Position numbers and translations under genes: made by a program. Shown piece by piece: positions 6,590-10,000 of a DNA stretch of 10,000 nt; the first letter of the stretch is position 1; each line of letters begins with the position of its first letter. Below the pieces are notes generated by a model. That model saw only the letters and a list, made by a program, of their open reading frames with translations, ran no database searches and was not told the origin of the DNA. Origin of the DNA: Nitrospira sp. (lineage in GTDB: Bacteria; Nitrospirota; Nitrospiria; Nitrospirales; Nitrospiraceae); the NCBI GenBank assembly GCA_020216985.1, contig JAIWOH010000079.1:1-10000 (forward strand). The letters are read 5' to 3'.

Positions 6590-7610
6590 GGGTGATCCTG
6601 TTTTTCAAGGCGGTCCCCAAACGGAACAACTGAGCGTCCAACGACGCGTCGATCACGTGCGTGGCGGTGCGGAGCAGGCAGCTCCCCCTCGGCATCGCGG
6701 CGACCGGTTCGATCTTCAGATTCAGATCGACGTCGCGGCGTCCGACCAGTTCGGCTTGGGCTTCCGTGAGCGCCGGCACATCGGCCGGATGGACGTGGAC
6801 GACGACCGAGCCGGAGTCCGGAACCGCCTCCAGCGCGGCTTTCGTTTGTGCGACGATTTGATCCTTGCAACGCTCGGCCGACTCGCGCAGCACCTTGGTC
6901 GCGATGTGAAACGCGAGCGACACGACTTCGTCTTCAAACGTGGCGCGAAGCGACGCCCGCGCCTCGTCGAACTTGCGCACGACGTCGGCCAACACGGCGT
7001 GCTCACGGCGACAACGCTCTTCGGCGCGCCGCTCTCCCTCTTCAAGGCCTCGCTCGAATTCCGTGGGTTTTTCGTCCTCGGACGGATCTCCCTCGTCATC
7101 AAACGCCTGAAACGGCGAATCGGAGAGCCTGACCGCTCCGGATCGAATGGCGGCTTGCTTGACCACGGGCTCTTCGGCGCGCAATCGACGGCGCTCCAGC
7201 AACCGACGCGCCGTCTCCAAGACCGTTTCGCGGCGCATGGGTTTCATCAAAAAATCCGCCGCCCCCGCCTTCATGGCGCGAACCGCCAGTTCGACCGTCG
7301 CCACGCCCGTCATCACGACTCCGCTGATCCGATAATCGATCGTCAACGCCTCTTCCAACACCGCAAGACCGTCACGTCCCGGCATCGCCACGTCCACGAT
7401 CAAGAGATCCGGAGGCGACTGTTTCACCATAGCGACGGCGTCCTCGCCCGAGGAAGCGACTCGAACGGACACCCCTTCGGGACGAAACCATTCCAGAAAC
7501 AACCGGCGGATCGATTCTTCATCGTCGACTACAAGGATCGACCCGTAGAGCCGCGGCCGGCCCGCGCGCCCGCGATAAACCGACGCCGATGCACGCGGTC
7601 CGACTTTCAT
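6567..7610 (-). CDS. fliH: Response-regulator receiver domain fused to flagellar export regulator FliH
   Basis: A 347-residue fusion. Residues 24-140 form a receiver domain with all canonical residues: acidic pair D29/D30, phospho-acceptor D73 (IVDVAMPG), T101 (VMTG) and K123 (LMKP). The stretch VMTGVATVELAVRAMKAGAADFLMKP is closer to NtrC/AtoC-type receivers than to CheY. After a linker, residues from about 165 look like a complete FliH: a PFQAF motif at 166-170 (similar short aromatic motifs near FliH N-termini bind FliN), an acidic then helical stalk (FERGLEEGERRAEE), and the C-terminal FliI-binding domain ending GSCLLRTATHVIDASLDAQL at 309-328. FliH is the dimeric stator that anchors and restrains FliI. 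The ATG directly follows the fliG stop (TAGATG), with GAGGAG 9 nt upstream. I infer that phosphorylation of D73 modulates FliH and hence export. The frame runs unbroken through the junction, so an artefact is unlikely. Confidence 0.9.
   Translation of the reverse strand: MKVGPRASASVYRGRAGRPRLYGSILVVDDEESIRRLFLEWFRPEGVSVRVASSGEDAVAMVKQSPPDLLIVDVAMPGRDGLAVLEEALTIDYRISGVVMTGVATVELAVRAMKAGAADFLMKPMRRETVLETARRLLERRRLRAEEPVVKQAAIRSGAVRLSDSPFQAFDDEGDPSEDEKPTEFERGLEEGERRAEERCRREHAVLADVVRKFDEARASLRATFEDEVVSLAFHIATKVLRESAERCKDQIVAQTKAALEAVPDSGSVVVHVHPADVPALTEAQAELVGRRDVDLNLKIEPVAAMPRGSCLLRTATHVIDASLDAQLFRLGTALKNRITHESERRP
6595..6599 (-). promoter_or_regulatory. Ribosome binding site of fliI inside the fliH 3' end
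   Basis: AGGAT on the minus strand lies 5 nt before the fliI ATG at 6589. It supports this start despite the 23-nt overlap with the upstream gene. Confidence 0.55.
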
Positions 7611-8603
7611 CTACACCAACTCCTCACCTGCACCGGCGACGACGATTCGACCTTCCTCTTCCAATTTTCTGCACACCTTCAAAATGTTTTGTTGCGCTTT
7701 CTCGACGTCCGCCACCCGAACGGGCCCCTTCGACTCCATGTCGTCCTTGAGCATCTCGGCCGCCCGGCTGGACATGTTTTTGAAGAATTTGTCCCTCACA
7801 TCCGGGCTGGCCCCTCGAAGAGCGAGCGGGAGATCTTCTTTGCTGACTTCCTTGAGCAGTTCCTGGATTCCGCGATCGTCCACTTTGATCAAATCATCGA
7901 AGACGAACATGAGAGCCCGGATCGCTTCGGCCAACGGTTGGTTTTTCTCGGCGATCTTCGTCATGATGGTGTTTTCGGTGGCCTTGTCCATGCGCGCGAG
8001 AATGTCGGCGACCACCTCGGCTCCGCCGATGTTCTGAGCACCCAATCCCTTGCTGGTCAACAAGGTCTCTTGGAGGGTGTCGCTCAGTTCCTCCAGAATC
8101 TCCGGCTGCACGTCTTCCATAGTCGCCAGCCGCAACGCGACGTCGTCCCGGAGATGTTCCGGCAACGCCGCAAGCACCTGCCCGGCCTGATCGCTTTCGA
8201 GATGGGCGAGAATGACGGCCACGGTTTGAGGATGCTCGACCTTCAACATGTGCACGAGGGTCTTGACGTCCACCCACCGAAGGGCCTCCAATCCCGGATA
8301 GTTTTTCTTGGTCATGGTCTCGATGATCCGAGCCGCTTTTTCCGGTCCCAGGGCCTTGATGAGGATGTTCTTGATAAATTCCTTTCCCTGAAATTGAACT
8401 TCTCCGCGGGCGCTCATGGCCTTGAAATCGGCGATGACCTGATCCTCCTCTTCCTTGGAAATCTGCGCCGCCTGCTGCATGAAACCGCCCAGCTTTTTGA
8501 TTTCTTTGGGATCGAGCTGTTTCATGACCTGCGCTGCAGCGTCCTCGCCGATGGCACGAAGAAGAATGATCGATTTCTGCTCGCCCGTCAGATTCCTTGC
8601 CAT
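7611..8603 (-). CDS. fliG: Flagellar motor switch protein FliG
   Basis: A 330-residue protein of normal FliG length. It forms the rotor ring that sits on FliF and meets the stator to generate torque and switch direction. The N-terminal domain (about 1-100) should bind FliF. The middle domain carries the EHPQT motif at 123-127, part of the FliM-binding surface. The C-terminal domain starts with MFVFDDL at 232-238 and keeps the torque residues by alignment with E. coli FliG: R280, D287, D288 and R296 correspond to R281, D288, D289 and R297, and R263 replaces K264 with the same charge. Conserved charged residues suggest a conventional electrostatic rotor-stator interface. The gene lies 15 nt after fliF, with only a weak GGCGAG as ribosome binding site, so coupling with fliF translation is likely. 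Confidence 0.97.
   Translation of the reverse strand: MARNLTGEQKSIILLRAIGEDAAAQVMKQLDPKEIKKLGGFMQQAAQISKEEEDQVIADFKAMSARGEVQFQGKEFIKNILIKALGPEKAARIIETMTKKNYPGLEALRWVDVKTLVHMLKVEHPQTVAVILAHLESDQAGQVLAALPEHLRDDVALRLATMEDVQPEILEELSDTLQETLLTSKGLGAQNIGGAEVVADILARMDKATENTIMTKIAEKNQPLAEAIRALMFVFDDLIKVDDRGIQELLKEVSKEDLPLALRGASPDVRDKFFKNMSSRAAEMLKDDMESKGPVRVADVEKAQQNILKVCRKLEEEGRIVVAGAGEELV
7620..7625 (-). promoter_or_regulatory. Ribosome binding site of the receiver-fliH fusion, inside fliG
   Basis: GAGGAG on the minus strand overlaps the last codons of fliG, 9 nt before the ATG that directly follows the fliG stop codon. A good Shine-Dalgarno sequence in front of the receiver domain shows that translation begins there, so the receiver is truly part of the FliH product. 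Confidence 0.7.
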
Positions 8604-8618
8604 CTCGACTCGCCATCG

Positions 8619-10000
8619 CTATCCGTTCGCCGACGAACTCTTGAGCCACTGTTTGACGACCACGGCCGTCGCGTCAGGATTCTTTCTGGCCATGTCGATG
8701 ATCTGGGTACGGTCGAGGATCTCCGCCGGCTTGGGTTCCGCTCCGCCGACGGGGGCCGGCAACGTCGGCCCCTGAGCCTTGGCCTCCTCCGATTGACCGG
8801 CGCCTCCGCCGAGCATGCCGAGCAAGGGACGGACGACGAAGAAGAGAATCATGAAAAAGAGCAGCGCACCGACGCCGTAGCGCACGTAAGGCAGCCACCA
8901 TTTCCAGGCATCCGCCGTCGCATCGGCGCCACCCGTTTGCAGTTCCTCCGTCCCCAAATCGAACTGCACGTTGGTGACCTGCACCTGATCCTGGCGCTCT
9001 TCCGAGAACCCCATCGCTTTCTTCACGATCTCTTCGATCCGCTTCATTTCTTCCTCGGAACGCGGGATGTACTTTCGCACCGCTCCCGCTTGATCGGCTG
9101 CCGCCGCTTCTCCCTCTCCGGCCGACGGCGCCCCGTAGGTTCCGTCCACCAGCACGGCCACCGACAATTGTCTGATGATCCCGACGGGCTCGACGATTTT
9201 CGAGACCACGCGGCTGATTTCATAGTTGACGGTCTCGTTCTTCGTCTGGCTGCTGCTTGAGCTGGTCTGCGCCGGCTCTTGTTCGACCCCCGGCGGAACG
9301 TTCGACTGGACTCCCGGCACGCCGCCGACCGTTCCGTTAGTGCCGCTCGTTTTCTCCTGGCCCCGCTGCTCGCTTCTGACCACCTGCCCGTTCGGATCGA
9401 ATCGCTCTTCCGTGGTCTCGATTTTTCGGAAATCGATGACGCTCGACACGCGCACCACGGCCTTGTTCTGTCCGACGATCCGCTCCAACATCGTTTGAAT
9501 GCGGGTTTCGATGTCCTTTTCGACGGTGCGCTGGTATTCAAGCTGCGAGCTCGTCAATCCGATGGTTTCGTCCGCCGTCGAACCGGACAAGAGACGTCCA
9601 TGTCCGTCGACGACGGTCACGTCCCTGGCCTGCAACCCCTCGACGCTGCTGGACACGAGATGAACGACACCCTGCACCTGCGCCTTGCTCAGCATGTAGC
9701 CGTTGCGGAGGGACAGCACGACGGACGCGCGCGCCCTGTCCTGCTCGTTGGCGAACAGACGCCGTTCCGGAATCGCCAGGTGAACGCGAGCCCGCTCGAC
9801 CTCCGGCATTTGGGCGATCGTCCTGGCCAGTTCGCCCTGCAGCGCCCTCCGATAATTGAGCTTTTGCACAAATTCCGACATGCCGATCGACGTGCGGTCG
9901 AAGATCTCATAGCCGACCCCTCCGCCGTGCGGCAGCCCCTGCGTCGCCAATTGGAGCCGGAGCTCGTGGACCTGCGCGCTGGGGACCAGCACGGTCGTCC
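8619..10000 (-). CDS. fliF: Flagellar MS-ring protein FliF (5' end outside window)
   Basis: The C-terminal 459 or so residues of FliF, the inner-membrane MS-ring protein that is the base for rod, switch and export gate. The frame stays open to the window edge; the GTG at 9992 is an internal valine codon (...TTVLVPSAQVHELRLQLA), not the start. About 100 N-terminal residues, including the first membrane helix, should lie beyond the edge. Visible parts, numbered from that valine: ring-building domains to about residue 340, with the family block PEVERARVHLAIPERRLF; a Ser/Gln/Gly-rich insert at about 215-250 within the periplasmic region; the second membrane helix at about 367-390 (YVRYGVGALLFFMILFFVV); then a cytoplasmic tail ending DATAVVVKQWLKSSSANG, the FliG-binding segment. 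It heads the visible operon; its promoter is off the right edge. Confidence 0.96.
   Translation of the reverse strand, partial: TTVLVPSAQVHELRLQLATQGLPHGGGVGYEIFDRTSIGMSEFVQKLNYRRALQGELARTIAQMPEVERARVHLAIPERRLFANEQDRARASVVLSLRNGYMLSKAQVQGVVHLVSSSVEGLQARDVTVVDGHGRLLSGSTADETIGLTSSQLEYQRTVEKDIETRIQTMLERIVGQNKAVVRVSSVIDFRKIETTEERFDPNGQVVRSEQRGQEKTSGTNGTVGGVPGVQSNVPPGVEQEPAQTSSSSSQTKNETVNYEISRVVSKIVEPVGIIRQLSVAVLVDGTYGAPSAGEGEAAAADQAGAVRKYIPRSEEEMKRIEEIVKKAMGFSEERQDQVQVTNVQFDLGTEELQTGGADATADAWKWWLPYVRYGVGALLFFMILFFVVRPLLGMLGGGAGQSEEAKAQGPTLPAPVGGAEPKPAEILDRTQIIDMARKNPDATAVVVKQWLKSSSANG

Noticed and set aside
7894..8649. Shifted minus-strand frame of 251 codons over fliG
   Set aside because: It is a Gly/Arg/Ser/His-rich product in another frame of fliG, which itself has all conserved FliG motifs.
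6243..9260. Plus-strand open frame of 1005 codons antisense to fliI, fliH, fliG and part of fliF
   Set aside because: The four opposing frames encode clear flagellar proteins. The antisense product is rich in Arg, His and Asp with no domain pattern and spans several genes, as expected for an accidental open frame opposite GC-rich coding DNA.

Overview
The window looks like a GC-rich, flagellated Gram-negative bacterium. My tentative guess is the Nitrospira lineage, from the flagellar gene order and general sequence flavour; Deltaproteobacteria-like groups would also fit. Everything I accept as a gene lies on the minus strand.

Right part (4072-10000): one compact flagellar operon, read from right to left: fliF (MS ring, 5' end outside the window), fliG (rotor switch), a fused response-regulator receiver plus FliH, fliI (export ATPase), fliJ (export stalk/chaperone) and a MotE-like membrane/coiled-coil protein with an MgtE-N-like C-terminus. 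The genes abut or overlap: a 15-nt gap at fliF/fliG, TAG directly against ATG at fliG/fliH, a 23-nt overlap at fliH/fliI, an ATGA overlap at fliI/fliJ, and a TGATG junction at fliJ/motE. Together they encode the inner-membrane ring, the switch and the soluble export ATPase complex. The odd member is the FliH gene: a complete receiver domain, with all canonical phosphorylation residues, is joined in frame in front of what looks like an entire FliH. This suggests two-component control of flagellar export.

Middle (2747-4071): a stretch of about 790 bases after the flagellar operon with no gene I can support, then a small unknown gene of 102 codons with a very strong ribosome binding site, then a 28-bp perfect palindrome that may end its transcript.

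Left part (1-2746): a large, clearly AT-richer gene for a calcineurin-like metallophosphoesterase of 858 residues, with an uncharacterised N-terminal region and a C-terminal fascin-like beta-trefoil made of three repeats. Hand counts of single 60-base lines illustrate the contrast: 20/60 G+C at 781-840, against 39/60 at 8101-8160 (fliG) and 34/60 at 3121-3180 (small unknown gene). The phosphoesterase gene is probably an acquired accessory gene. The small gene and the phosphoesterase gene share a 13-nt sequence in their upstream regions, which hints at common regulation or a common origin of those regions.
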